From: Alphaproteobacteria bacterium
GTDB lineage: Bacteria; Pseudomonadota; Alphaproteobacteria; Rhodobacterales; Rhodobacteraceae
Direction: 5' to 3'
NCBI GenBank assembly: GCA_030429105.1
Contig: JAUIDE010000008.1
Span: 1 to 64,000 of the forward strand
Length of the DNA: 64,000 bases
Shown: positions 1-7,585 of the stretch, in pieces
Layout of the letters: every line of letters begins with the position of its first letter
Numbering within the stretch: position 1 is the first letter of the stretch
Notes under the pieces: model-generated
What the model was told of the DNA's origin: nothing
Database searches by the model: none
What the model saw: the letters and a program-made list of their open reading frames with translations, nothing else
Translations under genes and position numbers: made by a program

Positions 1-1055
1 GCCGCGGTCGCGCAGGTCCGGGCCCGCGCCCCGGCGGCGGCCAGCGCCTCGTCAAGGATGCGGGCGTGGCGCTCGGAGGAGGAGACGAGCATCAGCCGGG
101 CGCCTTCCAGCAGGCGCGGTTTCTCCACAGCTTCGGCCGGGAGCAGCGCCTCCATCACGAAGCGCGCGCCGCCCTCCGGCCCGGCCTCGACCCGGATCGC
201 GCCGTTCATCAGCCGCGTCAGCGAGGCGCTGACGGCGAGGCCGAGGCCCGCGCCCTGATGCCGGCGGCGAAGCGATTCGTCGCCCTGCCGGAACGCCTCG
301 AAGATCCGGTCCCGCTCCTCGCGGGGAACGCCTGGGCCGGTATCCTCCACCGCGAGCCTGAGGAGGAACGCGCCGCGGCGCGGGGCGCCCGTCGCTTCGA
401 TCAGCACATGGCCCCGCTCGGTGAATTTCACGGCGTTTCCGGCCAGATTCAGCAGGATCTGCCGGAGCCGCCCGGCGTCTCCGGTCAGCGTTTCGGGCAC
501 GGAGGGCGAGACGCGCGCCATCACCTCGACCGGCCCCTCGCCGACGCGCGCCGCCATCAGCGTCGCAACATCCCCGACCAGCGCATGGGGGGAGAAGGGC
601 GCCGGCCGCAGCTCCATCCGCCCGGCCTCGACCTTCGAGAGATCGAGCACCTCGTCGATGATCGTGAGCAGCGCGTCGCCGGAGGACTTGATGAGCCCGA
701 CATAGCCCTTCTGCCGTTCGTCGAGCGACGTGTGGTCGAGAAGCTCCGCGACGCCGAGGACGCCGTTCATCGGCGTCCTGATCTCGTGGCTCATGTTGGC
801 GAGAAAGGCGCTCTTCGCGCGGTCGGCGGCTGCGGCGCTGAGCTTGGCGGCCTTCAGCTCCTCGGTCAGATGCACGAAATAGAACACGACCGGGGTCGCC
901 ACCGAGAGCGCTATGGGAACGGCCAGCGCCATCTCGAAAAGCAGCCGCTCCGGCGCGATGATGGAATAGGCGGCGAATACGGCGATCTCGGCAAGCGCAA
1001 GGCAGACGAGGATCGCCGCCGCCGCCCTTCGCGCCATCGCCCTTGTGATGCGCAT
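1..1055 (-). CDS. Hybrid sensor histidine kinase, 3' end cut by window start
   Basis: Membrane-bound two-component kinase; its signal is unknown. Two N-terminal membrane segments (about residues 12-33 and 39-61) with almost no periplasmic loop are followed by a HisKA domain with phospho-acceptor His90 in FLANMSHEIRTPMNG. An HATPase_c domain follows, with an N box near 199-212, DTGPG at 238-242 and GAGLGLA at 268-274. From about residue 316 a new alpha/beta domain begins (LMLVSSSERHARIL), which looks like the start of a receiver or pseudo-receiver, so a hybrid kinase is likely. The frame is open at base 1, so the C-terminus lies outside the window. The ATG at 1055 was chosen because AGGAGGTGAG lies just upstream. 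The cognate regulator is not visible. The kinase class is sure; the specific role is not. Confidence 0.85.
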   Translation of the reverse strand, partial: MRITRAMARRAAAAILVCLALAEIAVFAAYSIIAPERLLFEMALAVPIALSVATPVVFYFVHLTEELKAAKLSAAAADRAKSAFLANMSHEIRTPMNGVLGVAELLDHTSLDERQKGYVGLIKSSGDALLTIIDEVLDLSKVEAGRMELRPAPFSPHALVGDVATLMAARVGEGPVEVMARVSPSVPETLTGDAGRLRQILLNLAGNAVKFTERGHVLIEATGAPRRGAFLLRLAVEDTGPGVPREERDRIFEAFRQGDESLRRRHQGAGLGLAVSASLTRLMNGAIRVEAGPEGGARFVMEALLPAEAVEKPRLLEGARLMLVSSSERHARILDEALAAAGARARTCATA

Positions 1056-1122
1056 TCGCCCGCCTCACCTCCTGCACGACACCGCTATCGAAGGAAGCTG
1101 AAGCCTTGGCTAACGCGGCGCT

Positions 1123-1644
1123 TCACGATTTCCGCCGGATCCCGAGCTTCTGCCCGGCCTCGGGCGGATGCGGCAGGGCGGCCTGCGCCGCCGCCATCCG
1201 CGCGATCCGCTCCTGCGCCCAGGCCGGATAGGGGGCGGGGCGGCGCGTCTCGAGGTCCACATTCATGCCGAGGCTCTCATAGGTCGCCGCGCGCTTGCCC
1301 GTCCTGTCCGAAATCATAACGCCGAAGAAATGCATCCGCTTCTCGTCATGGTCGAGAATGCGCGTCTCGACATGAAACGGCTCCCCCTCCACCAGTTCCG
1401 CAAGGTAACAGATCTGGGTCTGGAGGGCCATCGGGCCGAGGCGGGCGCGCTTCACGAACTCCACGCCTATGCCGAGCCAGTTGTCGAGAAGGTCGTCAAA
1501 GGCCTTGTCGAAGGCGAATGTGTAATAAGAGACGTTCATGTGCCCGTTATAGTCGATCCATTCCGGAAGGACGATTTGCGGCTGCATCGGGACCATGCCG
1601 GCGGGAAAGTCCCGGTCGGGGCAGCAGGGGCTCAGGTCGCGCAT
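1123..1644 (-). CDS. Acyl-CoA thioesterase-like protein (4HBT hot-dog fold)
   Basis: A 173-residue cytoplasmic protein of the 4HBT-type hot-dog family, expected to hydrolyse an acyl-CoA thioester. The signature DYNGHMN sits at residues 31-37, with the Asp in the usual catalytic position, and the whole length matches a single hot-dog domain. The ATG at 1644 is preceded by AGAGGAGG at good spacing; the longer upstream frame has no ribosome site. It is divergent from the FAD-linked dehydrogenase across about 120 bp, so the two may share a control region. Similar thioesterases are associated with carnitine and acyl-CoA catabolism in related bacteria (recalled), but no carnitine gene is visible here, so the substrate is open. 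Confidence 0.75.
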   Translation of the reverse strand: MRDLSPCCPDRDFPAGMVPMQPQIVLPEWIDYNGHMNVSYYTFAFDKAFDDLLDNWLGIGVEFVKRARLGPMALQTQICYLAELVEGEPFHVETRILDHDEKRMHFFGVMISDRTGKRAATYESLGMNVDLETRRPAPYPAWAQERIARMAAAQAALPHPPEAGQKLGIRRKS

Positions 1645-1765
1645 GGCGCCTCCTCTTTCTTGCGTCGCCTCCCGTGATAGACGCGCGCCGCCGCCCCGCC
1701 AAGCGGGCTTCCTTGCCGCCGCGGTTCGCGCTACGCCTTCCGGCAAACAGCGGGAGGCGACGGCG

Positions 1766-3139
1766 ATGAGCGTTGAGGCGGCGATAGCGCGGGTGCGGGA
1801 CCTGATCGGGGAGCGACTTTCGACCTCCCCCTCCGTGCGCGACCTGCACGGGCAGAACGAGAGCTATTTCACCCCCGTCCCGCCCGACGCCGTGGCCTTC
1901 CCGCATTCGACGGAGGAAGTCTCCGCCATCGTGAAGATCTGCAACGAGGAGCTGTGCCCGATCGTCGCCTGGGGCACGGGCACCTCGCTTGAAGGGCACG
2001 CCGTCGCCTTCAACGGCGGCATCTCGCTCGACATGTCGGAGATGAACAGGGTCCTCGAAATCCACGCCGAGGACATGGACGCCGTGGTGCAGCCCGGCGT
2101 GACGCGGGAGCAGCTCAACACGGAGCTGCGGGCGACCGGGCTCTTCTTCCCCGTCGATCCCGGCGCCAACGCCTCCCTCGGCGGCATGGCGGCGACCCGC
2201 GCCTCCGGCACCACCGCGGTGCGCTACGGCACGATGCGGGAGAACGTCATGGCGCTCGAAGTCGTCCTCGCGGACGGGCGGATCATCCGCACCGGCTCCC
2301 GCGCCCGGAAATCCTCCGCCGGCTACGACCTCACCAAGCTGATGGTCGGCTCCGAGGGCACGCTCGGCATCATCACCGAGCTGACCGTGAAGCTCCAGGG
2401 CCAGCCGGAGAGCATCACCGCCGCCGTCTGCCCCTTCCCGGACATGCAATCCGCCGTCAACACCGTGATCCAGACGATCCAGATGGGCGTGCCGATGGCG
2501 CGGATCGAGATCGTGGACCCGGTGGCGATCCGCGCCGTGAACATCTCGGGCGCGATGAGCCTGCCGGAGGTTCCGCATCTCTTCGTCGAGTTCCACGGCA
2601 CCGAGGCGGGCGCGAAGGAGCAGGTGGAGCTTTTCGGGGAGATCGCGCGCGATCATGGCTGCATGGGCTTCGAATGGTCCGCCAATCTCGAGGAGCGGAA
2701 CCGGCTCTGGCATGCGCGGCACAATTTCTACTACGCCTCGCTGAAGCTGAAGCCGGGCTGCCGCGCGCTTTCCACCGATGTCTGCGTCCCGATCTCCCGC
2801 CTCGCGGAGGCGCTGCTGGAGACGGCGGAGGAGATTGCTGAGTCCGGCATGATTTCTCCCATCATCGGCCATGTGGGGGACGGCAACTTCCATTGCGGCT
2901 TCCTCGTGGACCCGGCGAAGCCGGAGGAGCTGGAAATGGCGAAGAAGCTCACCCATTCGATGAACCGCCGCGCCATCCGCCTCGGCGGCACGGTGACGGG
3001 CGAGCATGGCGTCGGCGTCGGCAAGAAGCGCTACATGGAGGAGGAGCACGGCGCCGGCTATGCCGTGATGGCGGAGATCAAGCGCGCGCTCGACCCGAAG
3101 AACATCCTCAACCCGGGGAAGGTGGTGGAGGTGAATTGA
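1766..3139 (+). CDS. FAD-linked 2-hydroxyacid dehydrogenase (D-lactate/glycolate oxidase family)
   Basis: A 457-residue flavoprotein of the GlcD/D-lactate dehydrogenase (cytochrome) family, oxidising a 2-hydroxyacid to the 2-oxoacid and passing electrons on. The N-terminal PCMH-type FAD domain shows GTGTSLEG at 70-77, a DPGANASLGGMAATRASG block at 131-148 and GSEGTLGIITE at 195-205. The C-terminal FAD-oxidase domain shows HVGDGNFH at 369-376 and GTVTGEHGVG at 408-417, which are typical active-site segments. The ATG at 1766 follows GGGAGGCGA. No iron-sulfur partner subunit is adjacent, which favours a single-chain D-lactate dehydrogenase type over the glycolate oxidase complex. The exact substrate cannot be read from sequence. 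Confidence 0.85.
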   Translation: MSVEAAIARVRDLIGERLSTSPSVRDLHGQNESYFTPVPPDAVAFPHSTEEVSAIVKICNEELCPIVAWGTGTSLEGHAVAFNGGISLDMSEMNRVLEIHAEDMDAVVQPGVTREQLNTELRATGLFFPVDPGANASLGGMAATRASGTTAVRYGTMRENVMALEVVLADGRIIRTGSRARKSSAGYDLTKLMVGSEGTLGIITELTVKLQGQPESITAAVCPFPDMQSAVNTVIQTIQMGVPMARIEIVDPVAIRAVNISGAMSLPEVPHLFVEFHGTEAGAKEQVELFGEIARDHGCMGFEWSANLEERNRLWHARHNFYYASLKLKPGCRALSTDVCVPISRLAEALLETAEEIAESGMISPIIGHVGDGNFHCGFLVDPAKPEELEMAKKLTHSMNRRAIRLGGTVTGEHGVGVGKKRYMEEEHGAGYAVMAEIKRALDPKNILNPGKVVEVN

Positions 3140-3149
3140 GGGGGGCGCG

Positions 3150-3375
3150 CCGGGCGAAGCCCCGGCCTCGAAAAGCAGGTCTCCAGTGGAGACCTGCCGA
3201 GGCCGGTCGGCCGGAGCCCAGGCGGAGGCCGAGGGGCGCCAAGCCGCCGCGTCGGTCGAGGATCGGACCGGGGTCGTCGCGGCGAGCGCGGAAACGCGGT
3301 CGCCGGGGGGCGACGACCGCGGGCCGATTTGACGCGGGTCAAATCGGCCGGGCGCATCTGGATGCGGTCGCGCCC
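3150..3375 (+). repeat. Structured intergenic repeat, copy A (three hairpins)
   Basis: This fills the 333-base gap 3140-3472, which has no credible gene. Hairpin 1 has an outer 8-bp stem (3163-3170 with 3198-3205), an AAAA bulge, and a perfect inner 11-bp stem (3175-3185 with 3187-3197). A block GAGGGGCGCCAAGCC follows at 3231-3245. Hairpin 2 pairs 3295-3302 with 3314-3321. Hairpin 3 is a perfect 12-bp stem (3322-3333 with 3338-3349) closed by a GCGG loop. Copy B at 13505-13745 on the opposite strand has the same order, bulge position and flanks but different stem sequences that still pair. The element starts about 25 nt after the dehydrogenase stop and ends about 100 nt before the FecR-like gene. 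Confidence 0.8.
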
Positions 3376-3472
3376 AGGTTCGACTGTCGTCAAGGGTGCG
3401 GCTTGCGAAAGATCACAGCGCCCGCGGCGCCGGGCGCCTAGGTCGGGAAGAGACGGAAACTAGGATCGCCCG

Positions 3473-4072
3473 ATGACCGCACGCGCCGCCCTCGCCGCCG
3501 CCCTTCTCCTCGCCCTTCCCGGCCTCGCTGCGGCGGACCGGGCGGGGGAGGCGATCCGCGTTCAGGCGGAATCGTTCCAGAAGGAGGGCTTCGCCGGCTA
3601 TGCGATGCGGCGCGGCTCGGAAGTGATCCAGAACGCCACGCTCTACACCAAGACCTACGGCACGATGGAGGTCGCGCTCGACGACGGGACGGAGCTGCTG
3701 GTCGGCCCCTCCTCCTCCATCGTGATCGACAGCTATGTCTATGACCCGGATGGCGGCGCCGTCGGCATGTCGCTCGCTAAGGGCGCGCTCCGCGTCATCA
3801 GCGGGCGGCTGAAGAAGGACGAGTCGGAATTCCGGACGGCGGTCGCGAATATCGGCGTGCGCGGGACGCAATTCTGGCTGGACGTGGACACGCCGGGCCT
3901 GACGCGGCTCTGGGTGGACGAGGGTTCGGTCATCGCCCGCCCGGTGGATTCGAACGAGGTCTTCATCTTCGAGGAGCCGGTCTACGCCGAATGCACCCGC
4001 ACGACCTGCCGGGAGACATGGCCGCCGCCTCGGCCCCTTGTCTATCCGATCGACCCGACCGCGCGGCGGTGA
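3473..4072 (+). CDS. Exported FecR-like domain protein, first paralogue
   Basis: A 199-residue predicted periplasmic protein. A signal peptide (residues 1-21, ending LAAA) precedes one beta-rich FecR-like domain containing YGTMEVALDDGTELLVGP, GALRVISG and GVRGTQFW (128-135). There is no transmembrane segment after the signal and no FecI-type sigma factor or TonB receptor nearby, so classic iron-signalling anti-sigma activity is unlikely. The C-terminus carries a C-x4-C pair (Cys174, Cys179) followed by prolines, shared with the next gene, which suggests a disulfide. The start has AGGA about 7 nt upstream. The domain family is reasonably sure; the function is unknown. Confidence 0.7.
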   Translation: MTARAALAAALLLALPGLAAADRAGEAIRVQAESFQKEGFAGYAMRRGSEVIQNATLYTKTYGTMEVALDDGTELLVGPSSSIVIDSYVYDPDGGAVGMSLAKGALRVISGRLKKDESEFRTAVANIGVRGTQFWLDVDTPGLTRLWVDEGSVIARPVDSNEVFIFEEPVYAECTRTTCRETWPPPRPLVYPIDPTARR

Positions 4073-4150
4073 GACAGGCGCCGCGATTTCTGCTACACTG
4101 TCATGTCAAACAGGCGACGCTGGCATGTCGCCAATGAGGGGAAAATCGCC

Positions 4151-4819
4151 ATGTCCATCAAACGGAACTTCATCGCCGCCGCCGCGGTCGCCGCGCTTTG
4201 CGCCGGCGGCGCCGGCGCGGCGGAACTCGCCGGCCGGGCCGTCGCCGTCCAGCAGGATGCGCTGCAGGCCGAGGGCGCCGTCGGCTTTCCGATCGACGCG
4301 GGGGCGGAGATCTACCGCAATGCCCGGGTCTATACGAAGCAGTACGGCACGGCGGAGATCCGGCTGGAGGACGGCACCGCGCTCACCGTCGCGCCGAACG
4401 CCTCTCTCGTGATCGACGATTACGTCTTCGCCGGCGCCGGGCGGCCCGGCTCGCTCGCGCTCTCGCTGAGCCGCGGCGCGATGCGGATGGTGAGCGGGCG
4501 GATGCCGAAGGAGGGCGTCGCCGTCTCCACCGCCATCGGCACGATCGGCGTGCGCGGCACGGATTTCTGGATCGAGGCGCCGAGCGACGACCTGATCCGG
4601 CTCTGGGTGCTGGAGGGCGTGGTGACGGCTGCGCCGACGAACAGCGCGACCGTGTTCGAGTTCGCGGCGCCCGCTTTCGCGACCTGCTCCGCCGGCGGCT
4701 GCGAGCCGGGCGAGGCGCCGCCCGTTCCGGTCACGAACCCGCTCGGCGGAGAGGCGGGCGGCGCGGGCGATCCGGGGATCGACGCCGAGGAGAGCCACGA
4801 GTCGCCGAGCGACTTCTGA
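4151..4819 (+). CDS. Exported FecR-like domain protein, second paralogue
   Basis: A 222-residue predicted periplasmic protein, clearly a tandem duplicate of the preceding gene. It has a signal peptide (about 1-24) and the same FecR-like domain with YGTAEIRLEDGTALTVAP, GAMRMVSG and GVRGTDFW (133-140). The C-x4-C pair recurs at Cys179 and Cys184, followed by a longer Gly/Glu/Pro-rich tail. The ATG at 4151 was preferred to the upstream ATG at 4103 because AGGGGA lies just before it and the signal peptide then begins properly (MSIKRN, then a hydrophobic run). The pair are probably cotranscribed or share a promoter. No partner protein is visible. Confidence 0.7.
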   Translation: MSIKRNFIAAAAVAALCAGGAGAAELAGRAVAVQQDALQAEGAVGFPIDAGAEIYRNARVYTKQYGTAEIRLEDGTALTVAPNASLVIDDYVFAGAGRPGSLALSLSRGAMRMVSGRMPKEGVAVSTAIGTIGVRGTDFWIEAPSDDLIRLWVLEGVVTAAPTNSATVFEFAAPAFATCSAGGCEPGEAPPVPVTNPLGGEAGGAGDPGIDAEESHESPSDF

Positions 4820-4830
4820 GGCTCCAAGGC

Positions 4831-4867
4831 GGTTTCCGTTCTGACTGAATCAGTCAGAACGGAAACC
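4831..4867. repeat. Perfect 37-base inverted repeat
   Basis: The left arm GGTTTCCGTTCTGACTGA (4831-4848) is matched exactly by its reverse complement at 4850-4867 around one central base. It starts 11 nt after the second FecR-like stop codon. No T-tract follows, so it may be a factor-assisted terminator, an mRNA 3' stabiliser, a protein-binding palindrome or one copy of a dispersed repeat. Its base composition is lower in GC than the surroundings. Confidence 0.7.
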
Positions 4868-4894
4868 AAGACAGGCAATCGTTTCGAGTTGTTG

Positions 4895-4936
4895 CGTTAT
4901 CCGTCCGGACCGGTGATCCGGTCCGGACAGATAACG
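4895..4936. terminator. Hairpin between converging FecR-like gene and recN
   Basis: A 19-bp inverted repeat with one mismatch (arms 4895-4913 and 4918-4936, loop TGAT) ends two bases before the recN stop codon. It lies between two converging genes, so a bidirectional terminator is the simplest reading. There is no T-run on either side, so termination efficiency is uncertain. Confidence 0.55.
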
Positions 4937-4938
4937 CT

Positions 4939-6603
4939 CTAGCCCGCCGCCGCCAGAAGCGCCGAGGCGGCGGCGCGCGCCTCCGCCGTCACCGCGCCGC
5001 CGGCGAGCATCCTCGCGATCTCCTCCGCCCGCTCGCCCTCCGCGAGCCGGCGGACATCGGTGCGCGCTACGCCCGCCTCCACCCGCTTCTCGATCCGGAA
5101 CTGCGCGTCGCCCCAGGCGGCGACCTGCGGCGAATGGGTGACGACGAGCACCTGCGCCGCGCCCGCGCCGCGCGCGAGCCGGGCGAGGCGGCGGCCCACG
5201 GCGTCCGCCGTCGCGCCGCCCACGCCGCGGTCGATCTCGTCGAAGATCATCGCCCCCGCTCCGCCCGCGGCGGAGAGCGCGACCTTGAGCGCGAGCAGGA
5301 GGCGCGAAAGCTCCCCGCCCGAGGCGACGCGGGCGAGCGGCGCGGGCGCGGCGCCGGGGTTGGCGGCGATGAGGAACGTGACCTCCTCCGCCCCTTCCGG
5401 CCCCGGCTCCGCCGACTCGACAGAGACATGGAACCGCGCCCGCTCCATCTTCAGCGCGGGCAACTCCGCCGCGACCTCGGCCTCGAGCCGCCCCGCCGCC
5501 TCACGCCGGAGGGCGGAGAGCGCGGCGGCGGCATCGAGATGCGCGGCCTTCGCCGCCTTCGCCCGGGCGCGGAGCGCGGCGATCTCCCCCTCCCCCGCCT
5601 CGATCCGCGCGAGGCGGGCGGAAAGCTCGCCGGCGAGCGCCGCGAGATCGTCCGGCGCGCAATCGTGCTTCCGCGCGAGCTTGCGGAGGGCGAAGAGCCG
5701 CTCCTCTGCGCGTTCGAGCGCCAGCGGGTCGAACTCCATCGCCTCCATCGCCGTCTCGACCCCGGCGACGGCCTCGGAAAGCGCGTCCTTCGCCCGGTCG
5801 AGCGCGTCTAGCGGCCCGTCGAGCCGGCCTTCCGCCTCCCCGGCGGCGGCGGCGAGGCGGCGGCTCGCGTCGAAGAGCGCGCCCTCCGCGCCCTGGGAAA
5901 GGAGCGCGAGGGCGCGCGCCACATCCTCCCTTATGCGCGCCGCGCCTTGCATGGCGCGCCGCCGCGCGTCAAGCGCCGCATCCTCCCCGGGCTCGGGCGC
6001 GAAGGCTTCGAGCTCGGCGACGAAATGCGCCAGCGTCTCCCGCTCCCGCGCCGCCTCGGCCAGCGCGGCCTCCGCCGACTCCAGCGCCGCCGCCTCGCGC
6101 CGCCAGGCCCCGTGCGCCGCCCGGCAGGCGGAGAGCGCGGGCTCCGCCCGGGCGAAGGCGTCGAGCAGGGCGCGGTGGCCGCGGGCGTTCAGGAGGCCGC
6201 GGTCGTCATGCTGGCCATGGACCTCCACCATCGCCTCCCCGAGCGCGCGGAGCGTCTCGGCGTTCACGCGCCGGTCGTTCACATAGGCGCGGGAGGGGCC
6301 GGCGGCGGAGGCGACGCGGCGGAGGATCAGCTCCTCCGCCTCCGCGTCGAGCCCCGCCTCGGCCATGATCGCCCGCGCCGGATGGCCGGAGGGCACGCGC
6401 AGGATCGCCGTCGCCGCCCCCTCCGCCGCCCCGGCGCGGACAAGGCCGCGCGCCTCCGCGAAGCCGAGGGCGAAGCCGAGCGCGTCGAGGAGAATGGATT
6501 TCCCCGCCCCCGTCTCCCCGGTGAACACGGTGAGGCCCGGGCCGAATTCGAGCGTCAGGCGCTCGATCAGCACGATGTCGCTGATCTCCAGACTTTCGAG
6601 CAT
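4939..6603 (-). CDS. recN: DNA repair protein RecN
   Basis: An SMC-like ATPase of double-strand-break repair. The 554-residue length fits RecN (about 550). The N-terminal ATPase half has Walker A GETGAGKS at 29-36. A long Ala/Glu-rich coiled-coil centre follows, and the C-terminal half carries the Walker B segment MIFDEIDRGVGG and the VVTHSPQVAAWGD segment. The ATG at 6603 gives the canonical start MLESLEISDIVLIERL. It lies 23 nt after bamD, so the two are probably cotranscribed. RecN is SOS-controlled in many bacteria, but no GTTC-N7-GTTC box is seen directly upstream here. Confidence 0.95.
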   Translation of the reverse strand: MLESLEISDIVLIERLTLEFGPGLTVFTGETGAGKSILLDALGFALGFAEARGLVRAGAAEGAATAILRVPSGHPARAIMAEAGLDAEAEELILRRVASAAGPSRAYVNDRRVNAETLRALGEAMVEVHGQHDDRGLLNARGHRALLDAFARAEPALSACRAAHGAWRREAAALESAEAALAEAARERETLAHFVAELEAFAPEPGEDAALDARRRAMQGAARIREDVARALALLSQGAEGALFDASRRLAAAAGEAEGRLDGPLDALDRAKDALSEAVAGVETAMEAMEFDPLALERAEERLFALRKLARKHDCAPDDLAALAGELSARLARIEAGEGEIAALRARAKAAKAAHLDAAAALSALRREAAGRLEAEVAAELPALKMERARFHVSVESAEPGPEGAEEVTFLIAANPGAAPAPLARVASGGELSRLLLALKVALSAAGGAGAMIFDEIDRGVGGATADAVGRRLARLARGAGAAQVLVVTHSPQVAAWGDAQFRIEKRVEAGVARTDVRRLAEGERAEEIARMLAGGAVTAEARAAASALLAAAG

Positions 6604-6626
6604 GGGCCCCGCCGGCGCCCCGCCGG

Positions 6627-7469
6627 TCAGAACTGGTCGCCGTAGACGACCTTGCGGAAGTTGCGGCTGAGCCAGCTTTCCGGGCTGATCTCCGGCCCGA
6701 GCCGCTCTCCGGTCAGGAGCGCGAAGCTGTCCACATACCATTCGGAGCCCGGATAGTTGAAGCCGAGCACGGCGGCGGCGTTCTGCGCCTCCGCCGTCAC
6801 GCCGAGGCCGAGATAGCTTTCGACGAGCCGGTGCAGCGCCTCCGGCGTCTGGCTCGTGGTGTTGTATTGCTCCACCACCCGGCGGAAGCGGTTGATCGCG
6901 GCGACGTAATGGCCCCGGCCGAGATAATAGCGGCCGATCTCCATCTCCTTGCCCGCGAGGTTGTCGAGCGTCAGGTCGCGCTTCAGCGCCGCGTCCCGCG
7001 CCCAGGCGCTGTCAGGATAGCGCTCGATGACCTCGCGCAGCGCCTGCCCGGCGCGGATCGTGTCGCCCTGGTCGCGGCCGACATCGGAGATCTGGTCATA
7101 ATAACTCAGCGCGACGATGTACTGCGCATAGGCGGCGTCCTCGTCGGACGGGAAGAAATCGAGATAGCGCTGCGCGGCGAGGCGCGCCTCGTCATAGCGG
7201 CGGGCGCGGTAATAGGCCTCGGCGGAGCGGATCATCGCGGTCTTGGCGAGGCTGGAATAGGGATAGAGGCGCTCGACCTCGTCGAAGCCGGTCGCCGCCT
7301 CGGTGAAGTCGCCATCCTGATAATTGGCCTCGGCCTCCGCGAATATGTCGGCCGCGGGGCGCGCATCGTCCACCAGCGAGTCGTCCGAGGAGCAGCCGGC
7401 GAGCGCAAGCGCCGCCGCGAGAGCGAGGCTTCCGCCCAGAGTCCGCGCCGTGATCCGCGTCCGCTTCAT
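6627..7469 (-). CDS. bamD: Outer-membrane assembly lipoprotein BamD
   Basis: A 280-residue lipoprotein component of the BAM beta-barrel insertion complex, acting at the inner face of the outer membrane. The signal peptide ends in the lipobox LALAGC, which makes Cys26 the lipidated residue. The rest is TPR-like helical repeats (YQDGDFTEAATGFDEVERLYP and so on), as in the family. The ATG at 7469 has GAAGGA upstream. It precedes recN by 23 nt and follows the ftsZ terminator hairpin, so it probably has its own promoter in 7470-7551. In relatives lpxC usually lies between ftsZ and bamD; here it is absent. Confidence 0.93.
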   Translation of the reverse strand: MKRTRITARTLGGSLALAAALALAGCSSDDSLVDDARPAADIFAEAEANYQDGDFTEAATGFDEVERLYPYSSLAKTAMIRSAEAYYRARRYDEARLAAQRYLDFFPSDEDAAYAQYIVALSYYDQISDVGRDQGDTIRAGQALREVIERYPDSAWARDAALKRDLTLDNLAGKEMEIGRYYLGRGHYVAAINRFRRVVEQYNTTSQTPEALHRLVESYLGLGVTAEAQNAAAVLGFNYPGSEWYVDSFALLTGERLGPEISPESWLSRNFRKVVYGDQF

Positions 7470-7551
7470 GTCCGATTCCTTCGTCCGCCGCTCATGGCGG
7501 TTCGATAGCACGGCCTTGCGGCCCCGTCATCGCCCGCGCGGGGGCGGAAAG

Positions 7552-7576
7552 GGCGGGCGCCGCGCGGGCGCCCGCC
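7552..7576 (-). terminator. Hairpin after ftsZ
   Basis: A perfect 10-bp stem (GGCGGGCGCC with GGCGCCCGCC) and a 5-nt loop lie 10 bases after the ftsZ stop codon. It is followed on the minus strand by CTTTCC, not a true T-run. Its position suggests it ends or attenuates the dcw transcript before bamD. Confidence 0.55.
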
Positions 7577-7585
7577 ATCTCCCTG

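Noticed and set aside
66..1319. Long plus-strand open frame opposite the sensor kinase
   Set aside because: It is antisense to a clear histidine kinase and has Arg/Pro/Ala-rich composition with no domain; it is a GC-rich shadow frame.
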